From contig NZ_FXXN01000015.1 of the NCBI RefSeq assembly GCF_900184795.1, positions 207-64,206 of the forward strand: a stretch of DNA of 64,000 bases, in the 5' to 3' direction. Shown piece after piece: positions 28,501-36,330 of the stretch (position 1 is its first letter; every line of letters starts with the position of its first letter). The stretch is from Magnetospirillum sp. 15-1 (GTDB lineage: Bacteria; Pseudomonadota; Alphaproteobacteria; Rhodospirillales; Magnetospirillaceae). The position numbers were made by a program, and so were the translations under genes. Under the pieces are notes generated by a model that saw nothing but the letters and a program-made list of their open reading frames with translations, was not told the DNA's origin and made no database searches.

Positions 28501-31500
28501 GACGGTGGAATTGCTGTCGGTGGAATGGGTGCGGGCGTCGGCGGCCGCCGTGGCGGCGGCGGTGGCGAAGGTCTGGGCGGCGGCGGCATCGGCGGCGGCG
28601 ACCAGATCGTCGGCCTTGGCGGCATTGTTGAGCGCGGTGGCGATGTTGTCCTTGGCCGCCTGGAGTTGCTGGTCGAAACTGGCCGCCTTGGTCGTCGCCG
28701 CATCGTTGGAGGCGCTCACCTGGCTCAGCGCCTTCTGGGCCGCCTGATCGGCCTGGATGGCCTGGGCCAGGGCGGTGGAGGTGGAGGTCTTGGCCGCCTG
28801 GGCGGCCAACGCGGCGGCATAGGCGGTATCCACCGCGCTGAGGGCGGTCTGGGCGCTGGTGACCTGGGTGGAAAGGCCGGAAAGAATGCCCGACAGGTCG
28901 CCCTTGTAGCCGAGCGCCAGGGTCAGCGCCCCGTCGATGGCGTTAAACGCGGTGTTGGCGGCGGTGAAGGCCGCCTGGGCGGCGGCCGTCGTCGCGGCAT
29001 CGGCACTCGCGGCGTCCTTGGCCGCCTTGGCGGCGTTCCACATGCCGTAGAGGGTGCCGAGATCGGTGCTGTTGGTGCCGCCCAGCTTGACCAGCAGGGC
29101 GTCGTACTTGCCCTGGATGGTCGTCTTCAGGTCCACCAGACTGCCGCTGGTGGCCGATGTGGCCGAGTTGATGATGGCGTGGACATCGGTTTTGGCGGCC
29201 AGGGCGGCAGCCACGTCGTCGGCCCGCAATTGAGCCGCCGAGGCATCGGAGGCGGCCAGGGTCAGGGCGGCCTTGGCGTTGGTGGCCAGGGCCAGTTGGG
29301 CTGCGGCGGCACTCGCCTTGGCGTTGGCCGTGCTGGCCTGGGTACTGGCGTCGGCGGCGGCACTGGCGGCCGTGGCGGAATAGCCCTTGGCAAGGTTCAC
29401 GGTGGCGGTATCGACGGCATTGACGTCGACGGCGTCAGCGTTGGCCTTGGCGACATCGGCGGTGGTCACGTCGGCGCCGGCGACGGTGCTGGCACTGACG
29501 GCGGCATCGGCGGCGGCCGCCGCCGTGGTATAGTAGCCCTGGACCGTGGCGATCAGCGCCGCCTTGGTGGCGTTGTAGGTCGCCAGGGCGTCGCCGGTGA
29601 CGTTGCTGGGCGGTGTGGCGGCATTCAAGGCGTCGAGTACGACCTTGATGGCGTCACGGCTGGCGGCGGCGGCGGCGGCGGCATCGACGGCCGACTTGGC
29701 CGAGGTATGGGCGTTGGTATCGGCGGTAGTGGCGTTGCTCTTGGCGGCGGATACCGTCTGGGCATTCTGCAGATCGACCTGCAACTGCAATGCCTGGGCC
29801 TGGGTCATGGCCTGGATGGCGATGGCGTCTTCCTGCTGGGCGACGGCCACCTGCTGGTCGACCTGCGCCTTGACCGACACCGCCTGCTGATAGACGCCCA
29901 GCGCCGACTGGCGGGCGGCCGTCACCGCCGATTGATTGGAACTGAGAGCGCTGGAGAAGTTGGAGGGCAGGCCGAGGCTGACATTGGCGTCGGTGCCCGA
30001 CCAACTCGCGCCGTCGGCTCCGATGCCCAGGGAATGCAGCACCGCCAGCGCGCTGGTGACGGCGTTGCCCGCCGAGGTCTGGGCGGACAGGGCGGCAGTG
30101 ACCTCGGCATCGGCCTGCAACTTGGCGCTCTGGGCCGCCGAAAAATTGAAACTGTTGGTGGCAGCGTGAGCCAGGGCGCTGTTGGCGTCGGCCTCGGCCC
30201 GGCCGGCGGCGGCGGTGGCCGAGGTCAGGGCGGAATTGACGGAGGTCAGGGCGGCGGCGGCGGCGGCTTCCAGCTTGGCCTGCCAGGCCGCTTCGCCGGC
30301 GCGCTCGGCACCGATGGCGGTACCGTCCAGCCCGGCATCGGTCGCCACGTCGCTCTGCTTGTCGGCGTAATGCCCGGCGGCGATGACCGAGGCGTCCTGG
30401 GCATTCTGGTAGGCCTGACGCGCGTTGGTCAGAGCCGAACTGGCCGTGTCGTAGGTCGACTTGGCGGTGGCATAGGCGTCCTGGATATCGCTCACCGCGT
30501 CGCGCCAGATATCGACCAGGGGGTTACCGGTGACGCCGTTGGCCTGGCTGATGGCGGCCTTCAGATCCGTCACCAATTGAATCTGATCGGCGGTCAGGCC
30601 GGTGGTGGCGCCGTTGGTCAGCGCGGTATAGGCCAGATCGGCGGTCCAACCGGTGGGAATCGAGGTGATCGACGCCTTGGCGGCATTGAAATAATTGCTC
30701 AGCACGTCCATCAGGCCGCCGCCCTGCACCACGAACGCCGCCTCGGCGGCGGCGGCGTTGATCAACGGCGTCTCGATATTGAGCAATGCCTGATGCGCGT
30801 TGGTGATCGCCGCCTCTGCCGCCGCCTTCAGGCCGGGCAGCAAGGCGGTATCGGTGGCCAGATCGGTATCCTTCAGCCCACGGGTGGTGATCAGCGAGCC
30901 GTCGCTCCAGGCGGTGGCATTGGAATCGTTGAGGCCGGTCACGAAAGCTTGGGCGTCGCCATACTTGGAATTGGCGTCGGTGACGGGCGTCACGCTGCTC
31001 TTGGCATTGGCCGTGGTCAGCGCGGTGACCCAGGCCAGCGCCTCCGCCCCGTGGCCGGAACCATCGGCCGTGACCTTGGCCGCGTCGACAACCAACTGGT
31101 CCAGGGCCGTCTTGGCCAGCGCCAGTTCGTAAGTGGCGGTATAGGTGTCGCCGGTTGCCGCCAGGGCCTTGTTCACATGATCGAGCACGGAAGCATGGTC
31201 GGCAAGGACCTGGGCGAAATCGTTTTTAGCCCGCTCGGCCGCCGCCGCATCTTCAGCCTCAGTCCCATTGACGAGCTCATGAAACGTGGTCAGCGCCGTG
31301 GCGACCGCCTTCTCGCCCGCCTCCTTGGCCAAGTTGACCAGGATCTGCTTCAGCCCCTGGACCTGCCTGGAGGTTTCCTGGGCCATGGCCTCCTGCACCG
31401 CCCTCATCTGCTCGGCGCCGCTCGGTCCCTGCTGTCCGGTGGTCGGCGGCGGCACGGGCGGCGGCGGCGGGGTTTGCTGCTGTTGCTGCTGGAGCTGCTG

Positions 31501-32142
31501 CTGCACCGCCTGGGCGGCCTGATTGAAGGCGGCGGACAGCAGATTGGCGGCATTGGGCAGCGCCGCGCCGGCATTGCCCGCCACCTGCATGACCTGCAGC
31601 GCCGACATGGTCATCGGCGTCAGCGCGCCGCTGGCCGACAGGCTGGCGGCCTGGCCGGGGCCGTTCAGGGTAAGGCTCTGGCCGGAATTGGTGGTGATGA
31701 ACACCTCGCCGGTGACATCGCCCTTTTCCTGCATCATGGCGACGGTGTTGGCATTGCCGGCCAGGCCGGTGCCGCGCACGCCCACCGTCATGGTCGGGGT
31801 CTTCAGCGACAGGGCGTCGGGGGACGCCTTGGCGATCTTGCCCGACACCAGGGCGAAGGCGCCCGATTGCAGGGTCAGGTGGCCCTCGCCGGTCTTGCTG
31901 TCCGGGTCGTAGGCCATCTTGTCGAGGACCAGCTTGCCGTTCTCGCCCAGCGACATGGAGGTGCCGTCGTTGAACACCACACCGACGGCGCCGCCGGCCT
32001 TGGTGAGGAGGGTATCGCCCTCGTGGACGGGATCGCCCTTGTTCAGGGTCGCGACCGTACCGTCGGCATGTCGCACCTCGACGGAACCATTCAAGGTCTG
32101 AATTGTGCCGATCGAGCCCGATGCTACGTCCCTTGGCGCCAT
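13576..32142 (-). CDS. Giant secreted adhesin with FecR, stalk, RTX-like, propeller and LamG modules (6188 aa)
   Basis: One uninterrupted frame. Approximate modules: FecR domain 10-180 (GSVEVRHADG, GDPVHEGDTLL, VGVRGTGLAG); a Gln/Pro linker 211-240; an Ala-rich, Gly/Pro-poor helical stalk 250-1530; cadherin-like domains 1540-1880 (VLANDKRGGDN, YTGKDSFSYTV); RTX-like GGxGxDxL repeats among 1890-3330; seven propeller-like repeats 2490-2856; eight LamG domains 3330-5255 with interspersed cadherin-like domains; more cadherin-like domains to 5590; a beta-helix-like part 5600-5980; and a C-terminal part with GGNTLQWE, LVVIGG, VYVENHTHVG resembling type I secretion signals of LapA-like proteins. There is no Sec signal. 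ATG 32142 follows AGAGGG. No secretion genes are nearby. Role as surface adhesin is inferred from architecture. Confidence 0.95.
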   Translation of the reverse strand: MAPRDVASGSIGTIQTLNGSVEVRHADGTVATLNKGDPVHEGDTLLTKAGGAVGVVFNDGTSMSLGENGKLVLDKMAYDPDSKTGEGHLTLQSGAFALVSGKIAKASPDALSLKTPTMTVGVRGTGLAGNANTVAMMQEKGDVTGEVFITTNSGQSLTLNGPGQAASLSASGALTPMTMSALQVMQVAGNAGAALPNAANLLSAAFNQAAQAVQQQLQQQQQQTPPPPPVPPPTTGQQGPSGAEQMRAVQEAMAQETSRQVQGLKQILVNLAKEAGEKAVATALTTFHELVNGTEAEDAAAAERAKNDFAQVLADHASVLDHVNKALAATGDTYTATYELALAKTALDQLVVDAAKVTADGSGHGAEALAWVTALTTANAKSSVTPVTDANSKYGDAQAFVTGLNDSNATAWSDGSLITTRGLKDTDLATDTALLPGLKAAAEAAITNAHQALLNIETPLINAAAAEAAFVVQGGGLMDVLSNYFNAAKASITSIPTGWTADLAYTALTNGATTGLTADQIQLVTDLKAAISQANGVTGNPLVDIWRDAVSDIQDAYATAKSTYDTASSALTNARQAYQNAQDASVIAAGHYADKQSDVATDAGLDGTAIGAERAGEAAWQAKLEAAAAAALTSVNSALTSATAAAGRAEADANSALAHAATNSFNFSAAQSAKLQADAEVTAALSAQTSAGNAVTSALAVLHSLGIGADGASWSGTDANVSLGLPSNFSSALSSNQSAVTAARQSALGVYQQAVSVKAQVDQQVAVAQQEDAIAIQAMTQAQALQLQVDLQNAQTVSAAKSNATTADTNAHTSAKSAVDAAAAAAASRDAIKVVLDALNAATPPSNVTGDALATYNATKAALIATVQGYYTTAAAAADAAVSASTVAGADVTTADVAKANADAVDVNAVDTATVNLAKGYSATAASAAADASTQASTANAKASAAAAQLALATNAKAALTLAASDASAAQLRADDVAAALAAKTDVHAIINSATSATSGSLVDLKTTIQGKYDALLVKLGGTNSTDLGTLYGMWNAAKAAKDAASADAATTAAAQAAFTAANTAFNAIDGALTLALGYKGDLSGILSGLSTQVTSAQTALSAVDTAYAAALAAQAAKTSTSTALAQAIQADQAAQKALSQVSASNDAATTKAASFDQQLQAAKDNIATALNNAAKADDLVAAADAAAAQTFATAAATAAADARTHSTDSNSTVRAQTQNDLSTATSRMGDAGGKFDDVIVQVGEGLSLAGSSVLSTPAAVLTALGTVKADAVAYQAALHTYATTSNAANLTSVTNALAKLNTDLSAAQAAINTANANTNAVGVAATEVFRAEQAVVTAGNAYLQAIGSKNDAAAAWTLAQTYNPTTQITYWKSVYDAALQTVLDAKTAAANALATGVAAQAKAAAAAADLTNYLNNVLPGLPHTANDPAGKALTAGTVAAGKALTVLGSNADAATANTVYGQKLAADNAYTAATAIAFNFTTALSSGDVTGAAAAAQAALAQATNASNASTLVQQLTTLVSQTSNTAVAQDNTVHNLGVQWSTPTVLADSVFTQAGATVIDVLANDKRGGDNSGLSGLGGYTLTAGTASHGTVSVVTVGGHQQIQYTATAGYTGKDSFSYTVSYTDATTHTTVSANTSVSLVVEGAGITVPSSLSILENASATFSLAVSDGNANETVSGVVISGAPSGTILKVGTTIISASGNNFALTAGQAASGVITVIPPVDYSGQIVLTVTATATHNLAADPGAIISVDTSKQLTLTVAPVTQGPTITVPAKVSGLQNTAFDLALNVADTHLGETISAISISGFQAGSSLTVGSVTLTPNASGVITLTAAQAANATLSVHMPTNWFGDRTLLITATAQNGTAAAVTVNQAVSVHVDVTALTAQQALLVSVGSGNTRVADTAANIIAAGVANLQAHGINTFDITDSGTLPVTAVQALTLTFTKSGGGHVQVVDTVANINASGIASLVGHGVNEFALSNSGTVSLASGSGVATLTGSSGSDTYLAAATSSGTMTIIDTGGTNVLDGSKVTDQGLKGARQVGNDLVIDLNGNAGGGHLVIKNQFAGTGAGIDHIYTGSTNNPNVHVVGFTGGGSLSAAGATLTGTTGEDIILGNLGEATLIGGGGEDTFFVGGGNQAIYGDSTATSYGIVGGKVSFTYNSGPVTASLGNGTGFASITEGTSTWTDTLYNITELEGSALADNLTGRTSGWSALEGGAGNDILTGSNSASVIASYKHAGAGVTVNLGGSTYSGAAAGTAVERYYVNGTLTTGTDTLINIHGVRGSSFADVIKGGDTGFYDLTGGGGADLLVAGSAATSFHVGIADNATVTGGAGSDSITFEDFTSGLLNNTVALAHVTGVETLRLSGGSLSQSVVFDSYSSAAGITRVDASATSGGVTFTGGSGNDAFVGGSGADRAIFHGSAAGYRISQSNGTITVQDINTQDGNDGTDILSGVESLVFSDRTLAVGVTGTGSITLGTASQVNAIDDGDQSAPFIIRLADGGYIISWTSPSQGGNALSVVAQRYNAAGNEVGTEFVVEEIFTGDQWDGQFVQLLDGKLVAIWHDNTADGNDFGVVGRIFPADYVGGYTGNGTVSPQFIVNSITDGFQAWPVITPTANGGFFVAWDDGGSNGARQITGQFFDSAGGKVNNGEVTVGTAAIDPVCGATTLSNGSVVVMWRATDEVGSDGVFARIIDSSGGMGGLIQLNSLTPGTQNSGNVVALANGGFAAIWHSDPGLPNTYDVYCRVFSPTGVPLNTPETLVNTTTTGWQAYPAITALPDGGFLAVWDNGASGNHQVFAQRFSDTGQVVGSEFAVSAAAVTNEVHPSVTTLANGDVEVTWLQPGSSGTDVFREVLHLGYGNSVLTATAGADTLDVGGGFATINAGDGNDIIKMSVSTLLQASTVVGGAGTDQVILSGSGSLSAATLAKLGGIENLVLGGSGSLALSLAEGGGLVTIDASATSGTMSLDASQVGSGVTLAAGTGATNMIGGNGHDVVSLQMAEGSGTIFGSGNGLFISGTTSLYAASVEELRFSDGKTLTVGGNGDLRVLSGGSGDDVITVGSGFASVVGGLGNDTISVAMGSGGMTLDGGAGADTLIGGMYNDTFRLSDFSSADSVSGGMGTDTLSLTFTGGGVVADAAFAHVAGVEVLSLAASGSPVSVTMGSLALGAGITTLDAHLSDAAVTLDARADAAVQTLIGGTGADTLIAGAGGDTLTGNAGGDVFTFASGTISTSAAPAVISDFVSGTDHIDLSAAGSLTYVQNLPWLGTPSATAALLDGLGQNAVGFMTDGIDGWLAVRGSSLDGTLIKLAGVVTAPTQSDISGAYIQPQAPTVAGFAERSAVLFANGTSKAATINLPGDVFGDNQISVEFDVNLGNANLVQTLFSLGSGTNALLKATVDATGHLGLYVNQDGTGNFSSSPGVATITSSSWHHVAVSYDSGTARIYLDGSLSATVSDTSGGTSCLSSLNTMAIASELSDGSFARGMFDNVKVWNSTLSVSQIGSALNLTSETGDNLIGNWTFDSHHGDGAGNDTNYDAYMNLTGGHVGTPPMRAAHFNASHNVSLGNAPALAVTGGGAFTYGAWVKTSSTALSTLFSVGDNISGNGIILYITPDGTLQLDGAQQGGAAASIEVVNDGMWHHVAVSYDGAGTATYYVDGVAAGASSGYTNLHTSGNVSSLGIRADGNEPFIGDMGDATIWSRALGASDIKEMMTHGLIGHEYGLTGYWSLDEGTGTIAYSQTGAVNGSYDAGTTWTSSNHADLVASVQQAQAFTFDGTKYLSAGDILDPGAHDFTLEAWVKPTTLTGDQMIIAKDAPGSTQPVISLFLHNGVPTLHLTGADGVGYVLQAGSVTVNQWSHIAVTRGGDQYTLYVDGVAVKSVSALDADISNSYNLTIGARSDAAGTGYDAATAFHGQIADVRVWSVERSAADIFDETVSSDACDEGLRASWVGTGLTDLSGNGHTLSLPSGVTNVVQSTGDLPVYSDGLSIPRDGQYHGALLAHDAGGAAISYSTGTAPVHGTLVLNADGSFVYKPNSGYEGLDSFTLTATANGLSSSRTVALRVEDPTEIVGATQHMGQLLLDGSNHAVVANAGQMTWLGGGDFTMEAWIDPTAAAIAANEAVILSKQFGQGASTVQLRLLLNHGQLAFMASDGTDDGLWTGSAYALESPTALTAGNWAHVAVTRSGDVFTLYVNGEAVSSIINPFTNSLSSNADLWVGQSQVSGAGANGFDGAISDVRLWGYGRSASDIGSNYNQVLDGGESGLIGYWNGLGGLQDLSGNGHQLILPSDNPPVMAMVPETATHFGGGSHISIGTGVGQGSGPLTYEAWVRTSYGSAAQTIFSTDSATAGQGLSISVGADGKIHVDAVNSAGSAISTSVLNDGLWHHVAVTLAPGGTYIIYVDGTPEVAGTVGTFSLSGPLNIGSTAAGTLGFHGDIAEARIWNAALSGLQVNHAMNSEQTGAEAGLAGYWRLDEAPVGSVVQDSTAANHDGTVVGSAVTIVHNDAPIYDDVLSAMAGSPYHGTLDAIAPTSAGGNVTWALGTAPTHGTLVVNADGTFTYTPASGWHGIDSFNVVATGSDGNTTTKLLSVNTQSPVEFMGSGAAGGSLQFGGDNYAVANAVNLTNKSFSWEFWANKAAQATPTAQTLLSEGSGGVGQNLFVGFDAAGHLRFSLDGSSGGTAVTCNAAADAGAWHHWAGTYDATTNTLTLYRDGVAVQSVVTSWDYTNTNTNLYVGGTPAAGGSYVGQLDQVRLFDDVRTPTEIWNNWHRTESVSTDHLIAEWSMDRISSTSTSTTGMVLDSSGHNANLVLASTVADMVGNHGLAMGTGTSLSTLDGHAVLAVGSQGLVAANASTLATGTGAFTYSAWVSAASSGRQDIVGIGDVGGMYSSAQFLIQNGSLCFEGVGLTSITGTALPDTGWHQVAMTYDTTSHGGQGYISFYIDGLAAGGGYTTDFMTPATHVNLNLPTTGTSTAMVGGNLFTPAQPFSGHLSEVAVWNTSLDGTQLQGVMSQGAAAVSASNLLADWTMSAVEKAVYVNTSGKVSDFDGSSSHVHVADTSKLDFGHDFTVETWIRPDTVSADQSILSVTSQLGGNTVDLFNLEIANGQLVFFMVGDGGSNTPSAGLTLLGPAVGIGVWSHVAVTVHNDVATLYVNGQPIVSSSAFVGSRLGSISSFDIGSYGNGTTAFYDGLMSDVRVWDTARSASDINTYQGIRLSGQEDHLAGNWRLETTSAGTTPDSTGHGAGTATLTSLVGAKAALFDDVVTTREDTELRAGLFDVDHVNMTQPTWATIAQGPQHGTLSLTGTSVLGTTTLAADSVFLTGGSLSAGAGGYSYKPDANYFGSDYFVVAINDGSGNLTYGTVAIGVRSVRDEPTLSGLSNFSVAENGSHALNIQVADDVGAIGGDQFTVDMVAGHGSISLRTTGGLSFVSSTVNGSSHLIFTGTLDRINAALSGATYATQPLGTGSDAITLNVWDSSNGTSLVSSGTMNVTISGSNLAPITYEAGFVSPVADYAGGIGTGQLGAIDPESGPLTFAKTGDASHGFVTVSGSGGYTYTASAGFTGWDSFTYSATDTGNNVASGTQHVAVYEHLGIWTVGVSGAWGTAGNWSGGAVPDSKTMAAIANVTVNHASGNDAVGGLSLTGATINISGGTVVLGVAASLDGTSSLDISGGVLSMAANSVLTDMGGFHLNGGGSLSGSGSLGIYGAAVLSGTVGIGGNTVSIGNGGTITSTSLSGSGTLQAQGGGLVMMGANYIGSYLEVAAAAILCIDSSLVSGGNDLISSTLTLAHALDNLGRIEMSGGGDFGGTSLIVDGVLTNHGSMVIGGSNDADTITATSFDNYGVVGVSHALNLTVGTFDNHATLSLSGGNSLTVGDSGAMTHAHFDNHGKIGGSGGIDVVDADFVNHGYINPGDSTSAGTLNVTGGLTLANDSHVVMDFWGSSFDRLNVNGVLTLDGTLDLYTHGTINTQMSATLLTWTSQAGSFDVIHGIDSGTGWIWDPTVSGNSLSVTSHSASYVNGNGYYSGSGGTDYVVGYGSNEVVHLNGGADVYAGHGSYNTIGVSDLAFHFLDGGSGGGNTLQWENACGQSFDLSALWKNAIQNFDVLDLSHASNNNAVLDLAHLHSMLNGTNAVTGTTNALVVIGGSNVTLADSGWQATGAAELTVNGQHDSYTQYSNGDTHVYVENHTHVG
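31440..31510. repeat. CAG/CCG triplet-rich tract encoding poly-Gln and poly-Pro linker
   Basis: Within the adhesin gene, triplets of CAG/CAA then CCN encode a run of Gln (QQQLQQQQQQ) followed by PPPPP-V-PPP. It separates the FecR domain from the helical stalk. Such tracts change length easily by slippage; the reading frame would be kept only for multiples of three. Confidence 0.7.
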
Positions 32143-32216
32143 GCCACCCTCTTCTCATAAATCAGCGCGCGCACCACCTTCGGCGCACGACAGCCACTCC
32201 GCACCACTGTGAACGA

Positions 32217-32321
32217 TACAGCAATTTACGAGAAAAGGTCAACATACAGCATTTACCCGACAAAATTATACCCACTACTTAATCAGGATTAAGTGAAAGA
32301 ACTTCTCAAGAATACGAGAAG
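32217..32321 (-). promoter_or_regulatory. AT-rich control region of the giant adhesin with two palindromes
   Basis: The gap 32143-32533 is strongly AT-rich compared with its surroundings and has no gene. On the minus strand TATAAT lies at 32265-32270. At the -35 position there is no good hexamer but a perfect palindrome, ACTTAATC-AG-GATTAAGT (32277-32294), followed upstream by CTTCTC-N8-GAGAAG (32302-32321). A second possible promoter is TTGACC, 18 bases, TATCGT (32242-32217). The layout of a good -10 with a palindrome over the -35 suggests activator-dependent or repressed expression. No regulator can be named. Confidence 0.5.
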
Positions 32322-32533
32322 AAAACAAACCAGAGCGACACAAAAATCAGTAAAAAAACTCATGATTTCCTGGCGGTTGCTCACTATATTTTCTTTCTGC
32401 TCACAAAAAAAGGCGCCCAGCATCACACAAAGTTACCAACTCCCCTCTTTCACATACCAGGGATAAGGTCATCCTTTCCTTCGCCATAGACACCCATGCC
32501 ATAGGACATGCGGCACCCATTATGACGAGGAAA

Positions 32534-35011
<2,478 letters not shown>

Positions 35012-35091
35012 GACGGCCCCACTGTCCTTGGTTCCTATTGACCGGCGGCCCCACCGCTCGCTAAAACCGAACCGTTCAGTTCAGTCGGACC

Positions 35092-35107
35092 GTCCGCTTG
35101 TGCGGAC
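35092..35107. promoter_or_regulatory. Palindrome between the kinase and the second RND operon
   Basis: GTCCGC-TTGT-GCGGAC, a perfect 6-base inverted repeat, lies in the 148-base divergent gap, 52 bases before the adaptor ATG. It is followed by CGGCCG. It could be an operator or a leader hairpin; no known site was recognised. Confidence 0.3.
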
Positions 35108-35159
35108 AGCCGGCCGCGACCATTCTTTCCTGACACATTCGTCGATACGGGACCGGATC

Positions 35160-36320
35160 ATGGATAGTTCACCGCGCCGCTCTAAGGTTCCGCTTCCCGT
35201 CCTGCTGCTGGGCGGCCTGGCGCTGCTGGGGGTGGCGGTGGGAATCGCCTCGTTCTCGTCCACGTCGTCCGGCCCGGCCGGCGCTCCGCCGGCGGGCGGC
35301 CCGCCGGTGACCGTGGCCCAGCCGCTGACCCGCCCGATCATCGACTGGAGCGAATATACCGGCCAGTTCGCGGCGGTGGATTACGTGGAGATTCGCGCCC
35401 GGGTGAACGGCTACCTCACCGAGGTGCACTTCACCGACGGGCAGATGGTCAACAAGGGCGATCTGCTGTTCGTCATCGACCCCCGCCCCTACGAGATCGC
35501 GCTGGCCTCGGCGCGGGCCAAGCTCGATCAGGCCATGGGTACCAAGGAATACACCAAGCGCCAGCTGGCCCGCGCCGGCGAACTGCACCGCAAGGATTTC
35601 GTCGCCGAGAGCACGCTGGATCAGCGCACCGAGGAATCGCGGGGCGCCGGGGCCACGGTGGAAGCGGCCCGTGCCGCGCTCCGCGATGCCGAACTGAACC
35701 TGCAGTTCACCCGCGTCACCGCCCCCATCTCGGGGCGGATCAGCGCCAAGCAGGTGAGCGTCGGCAATCTGGTCACCGGCGGCCCCAGCGTGGCGTCGCC
35801 GACCCTGCTGACCACCATCGTGTCCCAGGACCCCATCCACGTGACCTTCGACCTGACCGAGGCCGACTATCTGGCCCAGACCAAGCGCGGCAATCCGGTG
35901 GGCGCGGCGGTGCAGTTGCGGCTGATGAGCGAAAGCGGCTGGCCGCGCGAGGGCAAGCTGGACTTCGTCGACAACCAGATCGACCGGGGCAGCGGCACCA
36001 TCCGGGCCCGCGCCGTGCTGGCCAATCCCGACGGGCAGGTGCCGTCCGGCGCTTTCGGCCGGGTGCGCCTCGCCACCTCCGAGCCCTATCAGGGCCTGCT
36101 GGTCCCCGACACCGCCATCGTCACCGACCAGTCGCGCAAGCTGGTGATGACCGTGAAGGACGGCACCGTGGTGCCCAAGCCGGTCACCCTCGGCCCCAAG
36201 GAGGGTGAACTGCGGGTGGTCCGCGACGGTCTGGCCGCCGACGACCAGGTGATCATCAACGGCCTGATGCGGGCCCGCCCCGGCTCCAAGGTCACGGGGC
36301 AACCCGGCAAGATCGAATAG
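35160..36320 (+). CDS. RND periplasmic adaptor (membrane fusion protein)
   Basis: 386 residues from ATG 35160; the open frame extends upstream to 34920 but that part overlaps the divergent kinase and has no family similarity. One N-terminal helix (residues 11-30, VLLLGGLALLGVAVGIASF), then the lipoyl and hairpin domains (VEIRARVNGYLTEVHFTDGQ, INKGDLLFVIDPRPYE type motifs), and APISGRISAKQVSVGNLV for the second lipoyl half. It resembles AcrA/MexE-type adaptors. It is followed 10 bases later by its RND pump and forms a two-gene operon. Confidence 0.95.
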   Translation: MDSSPRRSKVPLPVLLLGGLALLGVAVGIASFSSTSSGPAGAPPAGGPPVTVAQPLTRPIIDWSEYTGQFAAVDYVEIRARVNGYLTEVHFTDGQMVNKGDLLFVIDPRPYEIALASARAKLDQAMGTKEYTKRQLARAGELHRKDFVAESTLDQRTEESRGAGATVEAARAALRDAELNLQFTRVTAPISGRISAKQVSVGNLVTGGPSVASPTLLTTIVSQDPIHVTFDLTEADYLAQTKRGNPVGAAVQLRLMSESGWPREGKLDFVDNQIDRGSGTIRARAVLANPDGQVPSGAFGRVRLATSEPYQGLLVPDTAIVTDQSRKLVMTVKDGTVVPKPVTLGPKEGELRVVRDGLAADDQVIINGLMRARPGSKVTGQPGKIE

Positions 36321-36330
36321 GGACCGACCC

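Noticed and set aside
26509-32160. A plus-strand open frame of 1883 codons inside the adhesin gene
   Set aside because: Antisense to the Ala-rich and repeat-rich adhesin. In high-GC genes with strong third-position bias the opposite strand often stays open. The product is Gly/His/Gln/Arg-rich without any family signature.
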